Assembly (NCBI RefSeq): GCF_004341505.2
Contig: NZ_SLYP02000002.1
Coordinates: 310,001 to 374,000 of the forward strand
DNA: 64,000 nucleotides
DNA from: Sphingomonas sp. JUb134
GTDB taxonomy: Bacteria; Pseudomonadota; Alphaproteobacteria; Sphingomonadales; Sphingomonadaceae
Direction of reading: 5' to 3'
Both the position numbers and the translations under genes were made by a program. The notes below the pieces were generated by a model that saw nothing but the letters and a program-made list of their open reading frames with translations, was not told where the DNA came from and searched no databases. Below are positions 33,410 to 43,158 of the stretch, one piece after another. Position 1 is the stretch's first letter. Every line of letters starts with the position of its first letter.

Positions 33410-34708
33410 GGGACTGTCAGGAATTTTGTGCGGGAGGCCATAGGATGGAATGGAAGGGACCATCGATATGGCAATCGACAAGGACGTTTTGGACCAGCTT
33501 CTGGCTGGTCGTGACCCGCAGGAGCTGTTTGCAAAGGACGGTCTGCTCGACGAGCTGAAGAAGGCGTTGTCGGAGCGGATGCTGTCGGCTGAGCTCGACG
33601 ATCATCTGGAAAGCGAAGGCGCCGCAGGCACCATCAACCGGCGCAACGGGTCATCGAGGAAGACGATGCTGACGGGCACATCGAAGGTGACGCTGGACGT
33701 GCCACGCGACCGGGCGGGGACGTTCGACCCGAAGCTCATCGCCAAATACCAGCGCCGTTTCCCCGACTTCGACGACAAGATCGTCTCGATGTACGCGCGC
33801 GGGATGACGGTGCGCGAAATCCGCGGGCACCTCGAGGAGCTGTACGGGATCGACGTCTCGCCGGACCTGATCTCGACCGTCACCGATGCGGTGCTGGAGA
33901 CGGTTGCCGAATGGCAGGGTCGGCCGCTCGACGCCTGCTATCCGCTGGTGTTTTTCGACGCGATCCGGGTGAAGATCCGCGACGAAGGGTTCGTCCGCAA
34001 CAAGGCGGTCTACATCGCGCTGGGCATTCAGCCGGACGGGACCAAGGAGGTGCTCGGCATCTGGATCGAGCAGACCGAGGGGGCCAAATTCTGGCTGCGC
34101 GTCATGAACGAGCTCAGGAACCGCGGCGTCGCCGACATCCTGATCGCCGTCGTCGACGGCCTGAAGGGGTTCCCGGAGGCGATCAACGCTGTCTTCCCCG
34201 AGGCCATCGTCCAGACCTGCATCGTCCATCTGATCCGCAACAGCATGAGCTTTGCGTCCTGGAAGGAGCGCAAGTTCATCGCCCAGGCGTTGCGCGGCGT
34301 CTACCGTGCCGAGACGCCCGAGGCCGGCATGGCTGCGCTGGAGGCGTTCGAGGCAGGCCCCTGGGGCCAGAAACACCCGGCCATCGCCATAAGCTGGCGG
34401 CGACACTGGGACCAGGTGATCCCGTTCTTCGCCTTTCCCGAGGGCGTCCGCCGGATCATCTACACTACGAACGCCATCGAGGCCCTGAATTCGAAGGTTC
34501 GCCGTGCCGTCCGTACCCGCGGCCATTTCCCCGGTGACGATGCCGCGATGAAGCTGTTATATCTCGTGCTCAATCACGCGGCGGACGAATGGAAGCGCCC
34601 ACCGCGCGAATGGGGTGAGGCCAAAAGTCAGTTCGCCGTAATCTTCGGTGAGCGCTTCGTCATCTAATGACGGTAACCGGCCTCCCGCACAAAATTCCTG
34701 ACAGTCCC
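33410..34708 (+). mobile_element. Intact IS256-family insertion sequence
   Basis: A 1299-bp element with near-perfect 30-bp inverted repeats starting GGGACTGTCAGGAATTTTGT at both ends. It is flanked by a perfect 9-bp duplication ACTGACAGA (33401-33409, 34709-34717), within the 8-9 bp expected for IS256. One intact transposase gene. It is inserted in an IS5-family relic. Confidence 0.95.
33468..34667 (+). CDS. IS256-family mutator-type transposase
   Basis: A protein of about 399 residues with the Transposase_mut domain. YPLVFFDAIRVKIRDEG (Asp), LIAVVDGLKGFPEAI (Asp) and IIYTTNAIEALNSKVRRAV (Glu in the conserved NAIE) are all present, as is the QTCIVHLIRNSMSF signature. The ATG at 33468 is chosen; another 18 bp upstream is in frame. 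Complete. Confidence 0.94.
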   Translation: MAIDKDVLDQLLAGRDPQELFAKDGLLDELKKALSERMLSAELDDHLESEGAAGTINRRNGSSRKTMLTGTSKVTLDVPRDRAGTFDPKLIAKYQRRFPDFDDKIVSMYARGMTVREIRGHLEELYGIDVSPDLISTVTDAVLETVAEWQGRPLDACYPLVFFDAIRVKIRDEGFVRNKAVYIALGIQPDGTKEVLGIWIEQTEGAKFWLRVMNELRNRGVADILIAVVDGLKGFPEAINAVFPEAIVQTCIVHLIRNSMSFASWKERKFIAQALRGVYRAETPEAGMAALEAFEAGPWGQKHPAIAISWRRHWDQVIPFFAFPEGVRRIIYTTNAIEALNSKVRRAVRTRGHFPGDDAAMKLLYLVLNHAADEWKRPPREWGEAKSQFAVIFGERFVI

Positions 34709-34884
34709 ACTGACAGACACTAAATTCGATCATCGAGCCGCTGCTGCTGAACAAGCCGCGTGGGGTTGCCCGTGTAGATGATCGTTGGGTTCTGAACAGC
34801 ATCCTCTGGCGGCTTCGGACCGGCTGCCCATGGGCCGAGGTGCCCGAGTGCTACGGCGACGACACCGTCGAACTCGGCCCTTAA
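34709..34884 (+). pseudogene. IS5-family transposase fragment after IS256
   Basis: IIEPLLLNKPRGVARVDDR, WVLNSILWRLRTGCPWAEV and PECYGDD match the N-terminal DUF4096 domain of IS5-family transposases. The frame is shifted relative to the first codons and ends at TAA 34882-34884. The rest of the gene is missing. Confidence 0.8.
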
Positions 34885-35506
34885 CGCGTCACTCCGCAAG
34901 AGCATCGTGATCGCCATCGAAGCAAGGAGTAGCGCATCCGCGATGTCATTCGGGACGACGCAGGCTTCGAGGCTCAGGGCGAGCAGAGCGAAAATACCAT
35001 TGTCGGCTTCGCGTTTCCGCCTCCATCGCCTTGCATCGCCTTGCATCGGCGCGCCACGGGAACATGCATCCATCCCGGGTTACGCCGAGCGTGACGGAAC
35101 TTTGCTCCTCAGTGCCCGAAGATGACCGTTCCGACGCATGGTTTGACCAGCTGAAAGCTGAGCTATGTCAGGACGGCAGGGGCGCGGGCCTGCAATTCCA
35201 CGGCCGACCGGAGAATATTGATGCCCACATTGATCAGGACATCGGCAAAGATCGCAGTACCGCCGCCCGTGGCAGCCAAGTCGGAAGGCGGCGGGGCGCT
35301 TCAAGATTGGGCGTTCGGGCGGGTGGGCCGCGCCGGGGGAGTCCGTGCACCAGCCTTTACCAAGGCGTTCAAACACTCGCCTGCCTTCGAAGAGCAGAGG
35401 CCTTTGGCAGAATCGTGCTCCGCGGACCGGCGACGCAATGTGGACGGTCGATGTTTTTGTGGACTATGAACCTTGGGCCGCGATGCCTTTTCAAAGGAGT
35501 CGACTG
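34885..35506. other. Gene-poor interval before the DUF5335 gene
   Basis: About 620 bp of apparent debris. It includes a short tandem repeat of CATCGCCTTG near 35026-35046 and a leftward frame (AATGGGTAIFADVLINVGIN) around 35165-35280 that looks like a gene tail but is not recognised. A full operator palindrome lies at 35158-35171. Confidence 0.4.
35158..35171. promoter_or_regulatory. FNR-type operator before DUF5335-yfdX
   Basis: CTGAGCTATGTCAG, identical in sequence to the site at 44250. It lies 336 bp before the DUF5335 start, so either the leader is long or a small unseen transcript starts here. Confidence 0.5.
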
Positions 35507-35842
35507 ATGAATCTGGTTCCTAAGCCAGAGTGGGGAAAGTATCTCGATCGGGTTTCCCGGGGCATGGTTGGGTTGCGAGCTGAGATTGAGGTCGCCTCGC
35601 TCGAACTCGGCGATCAGATCGAGGCGCAATACCTGCCGATTGCCGGCATCTTCTATGACCATAAGGACGACTTGGTGGGTGTGACGCTCGAGGGACTGGA
35701 TCACATGATCCGCCACCCGCAATCGATCTACGTCGAAGAAAGCGGCGACGGCGTTGCGGCGATCGCCGTGATCGATGGCGACGGGACGAATCACCTCGTA
35801 AAGCTGAGGCGGCCGCTTGCGCTGCCCGCTCCCGACCAATGA
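35507..35842 (+). CDS. DUF5335 family protein
   Basis: A 111-residue soluble protein matching DUF5335: WGKYLDRVSRGMVGLRAEIE, VASLELGDQIEAQYLPIAG and VTLEGLDHMIRHPQSIYVEE. The ATG at 35507 has AAAGGAG eight bases upstream. The family is uncharacterised and frequently sits with stress or heat-shock genes in alphaproteobacteria. The yfdX gene follows 31 bp later in the same direction. Confidence 0.85.
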   Translation: MNLVPKPEWGKYLDRVSRGMVGLRAEIEVASLELGDQIEAQYLPIAGIFYDHKDDLVGVTLEGLDHMIRHPQSIYVEESGDGVAAIAVIDGDGTNHLVKLRRPLALPAPDQ

Positions 35843-35873
35843 ACTCGTACCTTCAACAACCAAGGGGAAGATC

Positions 35874-36782
35874 ATGAAACGCAGTTTTTTAGCCGCGACC
35901 GCGGCCTCGGCCCTCATTCTGACGGCGGGCTGTTCCAAGCAGGACGCCAACAACGAGGCCGCCACGAATGCCGCCACCGGGGCGGCCAGCGCCCCGGTGG
36001 CGGCGACGCCGGCCCCGCCCGTCGACCGCGCAGAACTGCTCCAGGACGCCGTTTCGGCGCTGCAGGAGACGCAGAATGCGCTTGCCGCGCTCGACAACAA
36101 GGACGGCAAAGCCGCGACCGCCGCGCTCGAGCGCGCCACCGGCAAGCTCGAAATCGTGCTCGCGCGCAACCCCAGCCTTGCTCTCGCTCCGGTCGATGTC
36201 AGTGTGATCAGCTACGACGTCCTGGGTTCTGTGGATGCCGTGAAGGCACTGCGGAAGTCGGCCGAGGAGGCGCTCGAAGATGGACGGTTGCAGGAGGCGC
36301 GCCATCTCATCGACGGGCTGGCGAGCGAAACCGTTGTTCGGACCAGTAATCTCCCGCTCGCGACCTACCCGGACGCGATCAAGGCCGCCGCGGCTCTCAT
36401 CGCCCAAGGCAAGCTGGACGCAGCAAAGGCGGCGCTCGAAGCTGCGCTCGGCACGATCGTGATCCGCGACGTGATCCACCCGCTCCCGCTCATCCGGGCA
36501 AGCGCGGCGATCGAAGAGGCGCGCAACCTGGCTGCGAATGCCCAGCGCGGCGCCGGGGATGAGGCGAGAATCAAGCAACTTCTGAACACTGCGCGTGAAC
36601 AGCTCCGGCTCGGTCAGGCGTTGGGCTATGCGACCAAGGACCAAATGAAGGAGCTGCTGAAAACGGTCGACGAGATCGAGGAGGGCACCAAGAACAAGGG
36701 CGCGGCAACGAGCATTTTCGACAAGATTCGCGATTTCTTCAAGAAAGCAACTCAATCGAGCCAGCCTGCTCAGAAGAAGTGA
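35874..36782 (+). CDS. yfdX: YfdX family lipoprotein
   Basis: A 302-residue protein starting at MKRSFLAATAASALILTAGC, a lipoprotein signal with lipobox LTAGC, so it is anchored in the envelope. After a low-complexity Ala/Pro linker the YfdX domain follows: DAVSALQETQNALAALDN, LASETVVRTSNLPLATYPDA and IRDVIHPLPLIRASAAIEEA. YfdX proteins are periplasmic helical chaperone-like proteins; two copies are standard in the tLST. It ends in a Lys-rich helix. A large hairpin lies 85 bp downstream. Confidence 0.9.
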   Translation: MKRSFLAATAASALILTAGCSKQDANNEAATNAATGAASAPVAATPAPPVDRAELLQDAVSALQETQNALAALDNKDGKAATAALERATGKLEIVLARNPSLALAPVDVSVISYDVLGSVDAVKALRKSAEEALEDGRLQEARHLIDGLASETVVRTSNLPLATYPDAIKAAAALIAQGKLDAAKAALEAALGTIVIRDVIHPLPLIRASAAIEEARNLAANAQRGAGDEARIKQLLNTAREQLRLGQALGYATKDQMKELLKTVDEIEEGTKNKGAATSIFDKIRDFFKKATQSSQPAQKK

Positions 36783-36867
36783 GTCAGCGCAATCTGACAA
36801 CACTGCCAGTGCCGGCGCGCGCGGGTTCGATGTGGCTGCGGGTGGATAGCTACTGAGACCATAGGAC

Positions 36868-36909
36868 GAGGAGTGCGGACTTTGCGATCCTGCAAAGTCC
36901 GCACTCCTC
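36868..36909. terminator. Long perfect hairpin after yfdX
   Basis: Arms GAGGAGTGCGGACTTTGC (36868-36885) and its exact complement (36892-36909) enclose loop GATCCT: an 18-bp stem without mismatch. There is no U-tract. It probably terminates the DUF5335-yfdX transcript or stabilises its 3' end. Confidence 0.6.
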
Positions 36910-37070
36910 AAGCCCGACTGCCGAAGGACGGTTATATGATCGTTCATGCCCCTCGCTCGCCAAACGCATCGGGGTGGGATCCGGGGCGGGCCGAACGGAT
37001 TGTCGGACGGGTTCGGCGATGGAATAGACGGAAGCCGAGGCGGACAATGCCGCGGTCCGCCGCACCGCAA

Positions 37071-37084
37071 ATGACATGAGTCAG
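37071..37084. promoter_or_regulatory. FNR-type palindrome (variant) before manA
   Basis: ATGACATGAGTCAG keeps the TGA-N6-TCA core and right edge but has A at the left edge. It lies 185 bp before the ManA-like gene. Confidence 0.35.
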
Positions 37085-37268
37085 CCAGCCGGAGCGCTCT
37101 CCCGCTCACGGTCGCGTCTTGCCGGGCTGCGGAGGAGTGCGGGATTCGCAGGCGGGCCCACGCCGTGCGAGTGATGTTCGTCATCGATGCTTCCGATGGT
37201 GGCGATGCCTCCTCGGAGGGCCGCATTATGTCCGACCTGACCGTTCGAGCATCCAAGAGGAGGGCGAC

Positions 37269-38120
37269 ATGCCGGTCATACGATTGGAAACCAAAACGGT
37301 CGCCAAACCCTGGGGCCGATGGTCGACTGGACCCTGGTTCGATGACGTGGCCGCGCGTGAGGAGCCCGTCGGCGAGATCTGGTTCGAGCTGCCGCCGGGA
37401 AGCGGGCTTGATGACCCCGAGCTGCTGGTCAAGTACCTGTTCACGAGCAGACGGCTCTCGGTCCAGGTTCATCCTGACGACGCTACCGCGAAGGCGTATG
37501 GGCTCCCCCGGGGCAAGAGCGAAGCCTGGCAGATCCTCGAGGCCGAGCCGGGGGCGAGCGTCGCGCTGGGACTGCGGACATGGGTTACCAGGGAGCGGTT
37601 GCGCGCCGCGGCCAGGGATGGCTCGATCGTCGGCCTGCTCGACTGGAAGCCAGCGCGGGCGGGTGACTTCTGGTACGCGCCGGCAGGCACGATCCACGCC
37701 ATAGGCGCCGGTCTCAGCCTGATCGAAATCCAGCAGAATGTGGACGTCACCTATCGGCTCTATGACTATGGTAGCAATCGCGAGCTCCATCTGGACGAGG
37801 CGGTGGAGGCTGCCCGCCCGGCGCCCTACGAGGCTCCATTCGCCCCATTCGAGTTGGCGCGGGGCAGGCGGGTGCTTGCCGCCGGAGGGCCGTTCGTGGT
37901 GGAACGCTGGGCCGACGCTTTTACCGGCATTCTGGCGCCGCGGCGAGGCGAGCCGGTTTGGCTGATACCCCTCCGGGGCGAAGCGGTCGTGGGATCGGAG
38001 CCGATTGAGCCCGGCGGCGTGTGGATCGTCGCTGGCGATGCCGGCGTCAACTTCACCGGCTCGTGCGATCTTCTCGTCGCCTATTCGGGCCGAGCGGTGC
38101 ACGAGGCGCTCATCGGCTGA
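37269..38120 (+). CDS. manA: Class I mannose-6-phosphate isomerase-like protein
   Basis: A 283-residue cupin-type isomerase related to ManA, which interconverts mannose-6-phosphate and fructose-6-phosphate. Zinc-site blocks are visible: LSVQVHPDD, SEAWQILEAEPGA, and PAGTIHAIGAGLSLIEIQQ with the catalytic Arg in VTYRLYDYG. It is shorter than E. coli ManA (391) but normal for this subgroup. The ATG at 37269 follows GAGGAGGG. Together with the HAD phosphatase at 49.9 kb it hints at sugar-phosphate or compatible-solute chemistry. Confidence 0.85.
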   Translation: MPVIRLETKTVAKPWGRWSTGPWFDDVAAREEPVGEIWFELPPGSGLDDPELLVKYLFTSRRLSVQVHPDDATAKAYGLPRGKSEAWQILEAEPGASVALGLRTWVTRERLRAAARDGSIVGLLDWKPARAGDFWYAPAGTIHAIGAGLSLIEIQQNVDVTYRLYDYGSNRELHLDEAVEAARPAPYEAPFAPFELARGRRVLAAGGPFVVERWADAFTGILAPRRGEPVWLIPLRGEAVVGSEPIEPGGVWIVAGDAGVNFTGSCDLLVAYSGRAVHEALIG

Positions 38121-38182
38121 TCTTGAAGTGGACCGGCAACCCTGAAGCGGGCTCCCGATCGAACCGAAAATGGCTTGTTGAA

Positions 38183-38196
38183 GTGAGCTAGATCAG
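38183..38196. promoter_or_regulatory. FNR-type palindrome (variant) before glycine-zipper gene
   Basis: GTGAGCTAGATCAG: core TGA-N6-TCA intact, with G at the left edge. It lies 64 bp before the start at 38260, with a CATAGC -10-like hexamer about 30 bp from its centre. Confidence 0.5.
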
Positions 38197-38259
38197 TGCC
38201 GGACGGAGGTGCTGCGCATAGCGAAGCCGATGATCCCGCCTCGGTGGGTTTCTCCAAGG

Positions 38260-38868
38260 ATGGGCCTTGAAATGCCTGCTAGCCCGGTTCGCTGCACCAC
38301 AATCCTGACATTGCTTCTGGCCTGCGGGAATCCCGCGATTGCGCAAACTTCCACCCCTTCGTCTTCAAGCCCAACCGAAGGCCGCAGCGAGCAGTACAAC
38401 GTACCGCCGCCGCCTGGCTACAAGCCGCCTCCTGGCCGGTTCGTGCAGTCGGATCGCGAGCGCGAGGAGGATGATCGCTACAGCCGCGAAGCCGAACGGT
38501 GGGCGGCAGAAAATTGCATAGCGGACCGTCGGAGCAACATCGCTGCAGGCGCGGTGATCGGCGGGCTGATTGGAGCGCTTGCCGGTTCAGGGCTCGCCGG
38601 TCGCTACGATAGAGCCCCGGCCACCGTCCTTGGCGCGGGTGCAGGCGCGGTCGCGGGCAGCGCCATCGCGAGGAACGCCAGCCCCGACTGTCCGCCCGGG
38701 TTCGTGGTCAAGGCAGCGCCCGAGCCTTTCTATCCGCCACCCGTCTATCCGCACGTCTATGTGGCGCCGCCGTGGTATGATCCCTGGGTATGGTACGGGG
38801 GCCACTGGATCTACAGGCCCTATCCCTATCACCGATACTGGTACAAGCGCCACTGGCGACGCCGCTAA
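38260..38868 (+). CDS. Exported glycine-zipper protein
   Basis: A protein of about 202 residues. An N-terminal signal (TTILTLLLACGNPAIAQ) leads to a Pro-rich, charged stretch and then a glycine-zipper pair (SNIAAGAVIGGLIGALAGSG and TVLGAGAGAVAGSAIA), like the 17-kDa surface-antigen/RcnB-type envelope proteins. The C-terminus is rich in Tyr, Trp, His and Pro (YRPYPYHRYWYKRHW). The start is uncertain between 38260 and 38272. The pgl gene begins directly after its stop. Role unknown; probably envelope stress. Confidence 0.7.
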   Translation: MGLEMPASPVRCTTILTLLLACGNPAIAQTSTPSSSSPTEGRSEQYNVPPPPGYKPPPGRFVQSDREREEDDRYSREAERWAAENCIADRRSNIAAGAVIGGLIGALAGSGLAGRYDRAPATVLGAGAGAVAGSAIARNASPDCPPGFVVKAAPEPFYPPPVYPHVYVAPPWYDPWVWYGGHWIYRPYPYHRYWYKRHWRRR

Positions 38869-39600
38869 GTGCCGGAGGAGCCGGAAGTCCTTGGTGTGCC
38901 CGAGCCGCTATGGCATGGGTTTGCCACTCCGGAGCATTTGGCCGAGAGCCTGGTCCGAGAGGTGTCGGGCATCATCACCGATCGTCTGGAAACGGAAGGC
39001 GCCGCCTTCGTCGCCTTTCCAGGTGGCCGGTCGCCTGTGCGCGCGTTCGAATTCCTTGCCCCGCGAGCGAGCGGGTGGCGTGGGGTCACGATCATCCCCA
39101 CCGACGACCGCCTCGTGCCGCCGGGCGACCGGCTGTCCAACTATGGTCTGCTGGAGAGATGTTTCGCCGCGGGGCAAGCACAGCTCATCCCTCTCGCAAG
39201 ACCACCATTCGATGATCCTGCCGCAGCGGCGGACGCAGCCGAGCTGAGGCTTTCGGACCTGGCTTGGCCGCTGGATCTGGTCTGGCTAGGGTTCGGTCTG
39301 GACGGGCATGTTGCCTCGCTCCTCCCGGGACCGGACCTTGCCGTTGCGATGCGTTATCCTGACTGGAGGCGCGTCGCCGGCATCAGGCCCGTGCCGCTTC
39401 CGGCCGAGGCGCCGGTGCCCAGAGTGACGTTGACGCTGAGCGCCATTCTCTCGGCAAAGCGACTGCTTATTTTCGGCAGCGGCCAGGACAAGCTGAAGGT
39501 CGTCGAACGGGCTCTGGAAGAGGGTGCGGAGTCGCAGATGCCGCTCGGCATCGTCTTAGCTAAAGCAAAGTGCCAGCCCGAACTATTCTGGAGCCGATAG
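38869..39600 (+). CDS. pgl: 6-phosphogluconolactonase
   Basis: A 243-residue SugarP_isomerase-fold enzyme that hydrolyses 6-phosphogluconolactone in the oxidative pentose-phosphate pathway. Motifs: FVAFPGGRSPVRAFEFLA, ITIIPTDDR-like GVTIIPTDDRLVPP, LVWLGFGLDGHVASLLPG, and the C-terminal LLIFGSGQDKLKVVERAL. The GTG start at 38869 directly follows the previous stop (TAAGTG), so translation is probably coupled. Extra NADPH supply would support the thioredoxin and glutaredoxin genes on the island. Confidence 0.88.
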   Translation: MPEEPEVLGVPEPLWHGFATPEHLAESLVREVSGIITDRLETEGAAFVAFPGGRSPVRAFEFLAPRASGWRGVTIIPTDDRLVPPGDRLSNYGLLERCFAAGQAQLIPLARPPFDDPAAAADAAELRLSDLAWPLDLVWLGFGLDGHVASLLPGPDLAVAMRYPDWRRVAGIRPVPLPAEAPVPRVTLTLSAILSAKRLLIFGSGQDKLKVVERALEEGAESQMPLGIVLAKAKCQPELFWSR

Positions 39601-39740
39601 CTTCGAACTTTGTCGCTGGATCGGCTCGCTTCGCGACGTCTCTCGGGCAGGGCCGACGCAGCAAGCTCTTTGCGAAGGGGCATGGGAGCGAAGGCTGGCA
39701 AACGCGTAGAAGATGCAGGAGCGAGCCCGCTCCTTCAGAG

Positions 39741-39754
39741 CACTGACAAAGATC
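39741..39754. promoter_or_regulatory. FNR-type operator before degP'-clpB-trxC
   Basis: CTGACAAAGATCAG, 98 bp before the degP remnant that heads the clpB transcript. It is a full match to the motif. Confidence 0.55.
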
Positions 39755-39851
39755 AGCGTTTCGCCGAGCCGCCACGCTTAGCTTGCCCAGGTCTTTGGTG
39801 CTCGATCGGCTCGCCGGAAGGCTGGTCGAGCTGAACGACGGGAGATCCTGG

Positions 39852-40492
39852 ATGCTGAGGCTCGTTTTCGTTCCCGCGTTGCTGCTGGCAGTCGCTTGCG
39901 ATACGCGTAGTCACGCCCGACGGCACCGCTGAATGCGGACGGTTCCGGTCGCCTGGAGTCGGCCCGTGGCGCGCCCCCGAGCTTCGCCGATCTTGCCGCC
40001 CGTCTCTCCCCGGCTGTGGTGAACAGCTCGACAACGTCGCGTGTAAAGGTGCGGAGAATGCCCGACTTTCCGGGCGGCCTTCCGTTCGGCGGCCTGTTTC
40101 CCTTTCCGGAACTGGGCCGGCCGCCCGCTCCCCTTAATGCCACGTCGCGCGGATCCGGATTCCTCATTTCGACAGATGGCTACGTCGTCGCGAACAACCA
40201 CGTCGTCGCGGGTCGCGGCTCGGGCGTGCAGGTCCAAGCGATCAAGGTCACGCTGACCGGCGGGAAGGAATATCCAGCTCGCGTGGTCGGGCGTGACGAA
40301 GCCTCAGACCTTGCTGTCCTCAAAGTCGAGGCTAATAACTTGCCCTTTGTGCGCTTTGGTAACTCGCCGGGCGCGCGCACCGGCGACTGGGTCCTCGCAA
40401 TCGGGAATCCCTATGGCCTTGGCGGCACGGTGACGGCCGGGATCGGCCGCCACTTGTCGACTCCGGCTGTTGAACGAGAGGAATTCGAATGA
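39852..40492 (+). pseudogene. degP: DegP/HtrA serine protease, frameshifted and truncated
   Basis: MLRLVFVPALLLAVAC is a signal peptide, but this frame stops soon after. The protease frame (FADLAARLSPAVVNSS) begins one frame over with an in-frame TAG before it. It retains the catalytic His (VVANNHVVAG) and Asp (ASDLAVLKVEA), then ends with [19 protein letters not shown] at 40492. That is before the GNSGGP serine motif and both PDZ domains. The stop overlaps the clpB start. No protease activity is possible; the remnant probably survives as leader of the clpB operon. Confidence 0.88.
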
Positions 40493-43098
40493 ACCTTGAG
40501 AAATATACGGACCGCGCAAAGGGCTTTCTTCAGGCCGCGCAGACCGTGGCGATAAGACTTAATCATCAGCGCATCACGACGGAGCATATTCTCAAAGCCC
40601 TGCTCGAGGACGAGCAGGGCATGGCAGCCGGCCTGATTCGCGCTGCCGGCGGCAATCCGGATCTGGCGGCTAGCGAAGTGGACGCTGCGCTTGCCAAGCT
40701 GCCTTCAGTCACCGGAAGCGGGGCGTCTCAGCCTCCCGGACTCGACAACGATGCCGTCCGGCTCCTCGATCAAGCCGAGCAGATCGCCCAGAAGTCCGGG
40801 GACAGCTATGTGACGGTCGAACGGCTACTGCTGGCGCTCACCCTCGCGACAGGCGCGGCGGCTGGCAAGGCTCTGGCGCGAGCGGGCGTGAAGCCCGAGG
40901 CGCTGAACGAAGCGATCAACCAGCTTCGCGGCGGGCGCGCCGCGGACACGGCAAGCGCCGAGGATCGCTACGATGCGCTGAAGAAATTCGCCCGCGACCT
41001 CACCCAGGCCGCGAGGGACGGGAAGCTCGATCCGGTGATCGGCCGGGACGAGGAGATCCGACGCACGGTTCAGATTCTGGCGCGTCGGACCAAGAACAAT
41101 CCCGTGCTCATCGGCGATCCCGGCGTTGGTAAGACCGCGATCGTGGAAGGGTTGGCGCTCCGCATCGCCAATGGCGACGTTCCCGACACGCTCAAGGATC
41201 GCAAGCTGATGGCGCTCGACATGGGGGCGCTCATCGCCGGCGCGAAATATCGCGGCGAGTTCGAGGAGCGTCTCAAGGGCGTGCTCGACGAAGTGAAGGG
41301 GGCCGAGGGCAACATCATCCTCTTCATAGACGAGATGCACACGCTGATCGGCGCAGGTAAGACGGAAGGCGCGATGGATGCGGGCAACCTCTTGAAGCCC
41401 GCGCTTGCCCGCGGCGAGCTGCACTGTATCGGCGCGACCACGCTCGACGAATACCGTAAGTATGTCGAGAAAGACGCGGCGCTCCAGCGCCGGTTCCAGC
41501 CAGTGTTCGTCGGCGAGCCGACGGTGGAGGACACGATCTCCATCCTCCGGGGTCTCAAGGAAAAGTACGAGCTGCACCACGGCGTGCGGATCACGGATGG
41601 GGCGATCGTCGCGGCGGCGACGCTCTCCAACCGCTACATCACCGACCGGTTCCTGCCCGACAAGGCGATCGACCTGATGGATGAGGCGGCAAGCCGGATC
41701 CGCATGGAGGTCGAATCCAAGCCGGAAGAGATCGAGACGCTTGACCGGCGCATCATCCAGCTGAAGATCGAGCGGGAAGCGCTCAGAAAGGAGTCGGATG
41801 CCGCATCCAGGGATCGCCTGACGCACCTCGAGCATGATCTCGCGCAGCTTGAGCAGCAGTCGGCGGAACTTACACAGCGCTGGCAGGCGGAGCGGGAGAA
41901 GATCCAGGCCGAGGCCAAGCTCAAGGAGCAGCTCGACCAGGCTCGCCTCGAGCTTGACCAGGCGCAGCGACGCGGCGACCTCGCCCGCGCTGGCGAGCTG
42001 AGCTATGGCGTCATACCGGGTTTGGAGAAGCAGCTGGCCGACGCTCAGACGGCGAGCCAGGGCGCGATGCTGCGCGAGGAGGTCACCGCCCAGGACATCG
42101 CGGCGGTCGTCTCGCGCTGGACGGGCATCCCGGTGGACAAGATGCTCGAAGGCGAGCGCGAAAAGTTGCTCCATATGGAGGAGGCGCTCGGAAAGCGGGT
42201 CATCGGCCAGCGGCAGGCGGTCACGGCGGTCAGCCGCGCCATCCGCCGTGCCCGCGCGGGCCTGCAGGATCCGGACCGGCCGATGGGCTCGTTCCTGTTC
42301 CTCGGCCCGACCGGCGTCGGCAAGACCGAGCTCACCAAGGCGCTCGCGGGCTTCCTGTTCGACGACGACAGCGCGATGGTCCGAATCGACATGTCGGAGT
42401 TCATGGAGAAGCACTCGGTCGCGCGGCTTATCGGCGCCCCGCCGGGCTATGTCGGCTATGAGGAAGGCGGCGTGCTGACTGAGGCGGTGCGGCGGCGGCC
42501 CTATCAGGTGATCCTCTTCGACGAGGTGGAAAAGGCGCACAACGACGTCTTCAACGTGCTCCTGCAGGTGCTCGACGACGGCCGGCTGACGGACGGACAG
42601 GGCCGCACGGTCGATTTCAAGAACACGCTGATCATCCTCACGTCCAATCTCGGTAGCCAGTACCTATCCAACCTGGCGGAAGGGGAGACGGTCGAGAGCG
42701 TCGAGCCGCAGGTGATGGAGGTGGTGCGCGCGCATTTCCGGCCGGAATTCCTCAACCGGCTCGATGAGATCATTCTGTTCCACCGCCTCGGCCAGGCCGA
42801 CATGGGTCCGATCGTCGACATTCAGGTCTCGCGCGTCCAGAACCTCCTCCAGGATCGGAAGATCATCCTTGACCTCACCGAGCGCGCGCGTGCCTGGCTC
42901 GGCCGCGTGGGGTATGACCCGGTCTACGGCGCACGTCCGCTTAAGCGCGCAATACAGCGGTATCTTCAGGATCCTTTGGCGGACCTCCTCCTGCGGGGCG
43001 AGGTCCCGGATGGCTCCACTGTCACCATTGATGAAGGGGACGGCGAACTGGCATTCACGATCCGGATGAAGGGGCCCGCCGAAGGGCAGGCTGATTGA
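40489..43098 (+). CDS. clpB: ClpB disaggregase (Hsp100)
   Basis: An 869-residue AAA+ disaggregase that, with DnaK/DnaJ/GrpE, recovers aggregated proteins. Clp_N repeats occupy about 1-145, AAA1 has Walker [14 protein letters not shown] and Walker [11 protein letters not shown], the coiled-coil M domain lies about 410-525 (LERQ/Lys/Glu-rich heptads), and AAA2 has [14 protein letters not shown] and [11 protein letters not shown]. It starts directly with [15 protein letters not shown], without the N-terminal extension of ClpK/ClpG found in tLST islands, so it is a canonical ClpB. A GAGAGGA site precedes the ATG, which overlaps the degP' stop. Confidence 0.96.
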   Translation: MNLEKYTDRAKGFLQAAQTVAIRLNHQRITTEHILKALLEDEQGMAAGLIRAAGGNPDLAASEVDAALAKLPSVTGSGASQPPGLDNDAVRLLDQAEQIAQKSGDSYVTVERLLLALTLATGAAAGKALARAGVKPEALNEAINQLRGGRAADTASAEDRYDALKKFARDLTQAARDGKLDPVIGRDEEIRRTVQILARRTKNNPVLIGDPGVGKTAIVEGLALRIANGDVPDTLKDRKLMALDMGALIAGAKYRGEFEERLKGVLDEVKGAEGNIILFIDEMHTLIGAGKTEGAMDAGNLLKPALARGELHCIGATTLDEYRKYVEKDAALQRRFQPVFVGEPTVEDTISILRGLKEKYELHHGVRITDGAIVAAATLSNRYITDRFLPDKAIDLMDEAASRIRMEVESKPEEIETLDRRIIQLKIEREALRKESDAASRDRLTHLEHDLAQLEQQSAELTQRWQAEREKIQAEAKLKEQLDQARLELDQAQRRGDLARAGELSYGVIPGLEKQLADAQTASQGAMLREEVTAQDIAAVVSRWTGIPVDKMLEGEREKLLHMEEALGKRVIGQRQAVTAVSRAIRRARAGLQDPDRPMGSFLFLGPTGVGKTELTKALAGFLFDDDSAMVRIDMSEFMEKHSVARLIGAPPGYVGYEEGGVLTEAVRRRPYQVILFDEVEKAHNDVFNVLLQVLDDGRLTDGQGRTVDFKNTLIILTSNLGSQYLSNLAEGETVESVEPQVMEVVRAHFRPEFLNRLDEIILFHRLGQADMGPIVDIQVSRVQNLLQDRKIILDLTERARAWLGRVGYDPVYGARPLKRAIQRYLQDPLADLLLRGEVPDGSTVTIDEGDGELAFTIRMKGPAEGQAD

Positions 43099-43158
43099 AA
43101 GGCACTTCGCGGCGGCGATCCGCTGCCGCGAGGACCTGCAGCGAACGAGGATTTATCG

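Larger units (their letters stand above)
36783..37268. other. Intergenic region yfdX / manA
   Basis: Holds the long hairpin at 36868-36909 and a variant operator at 37071-37084. No coding sequence is recognised in the remainder. Confidence 0.45.

Noticed and set aside
34885..35080. Leftward frame reading NGIFALLALSLEACVVPND as a membrane protein
   Set aside because: No start site, no family and the frame runs through IS5 debris; it is probably chance in GC-rich DNA.
40489..43098. Assignment of the Hsp100 as ClpK/ClpG of the tLST
   Set aside because: The protein starts directly with the Clp_N repeat and has a full-length M domain; the N-terminal extension of ClpK/ClpG is missing. Canonical ClpB fits better.
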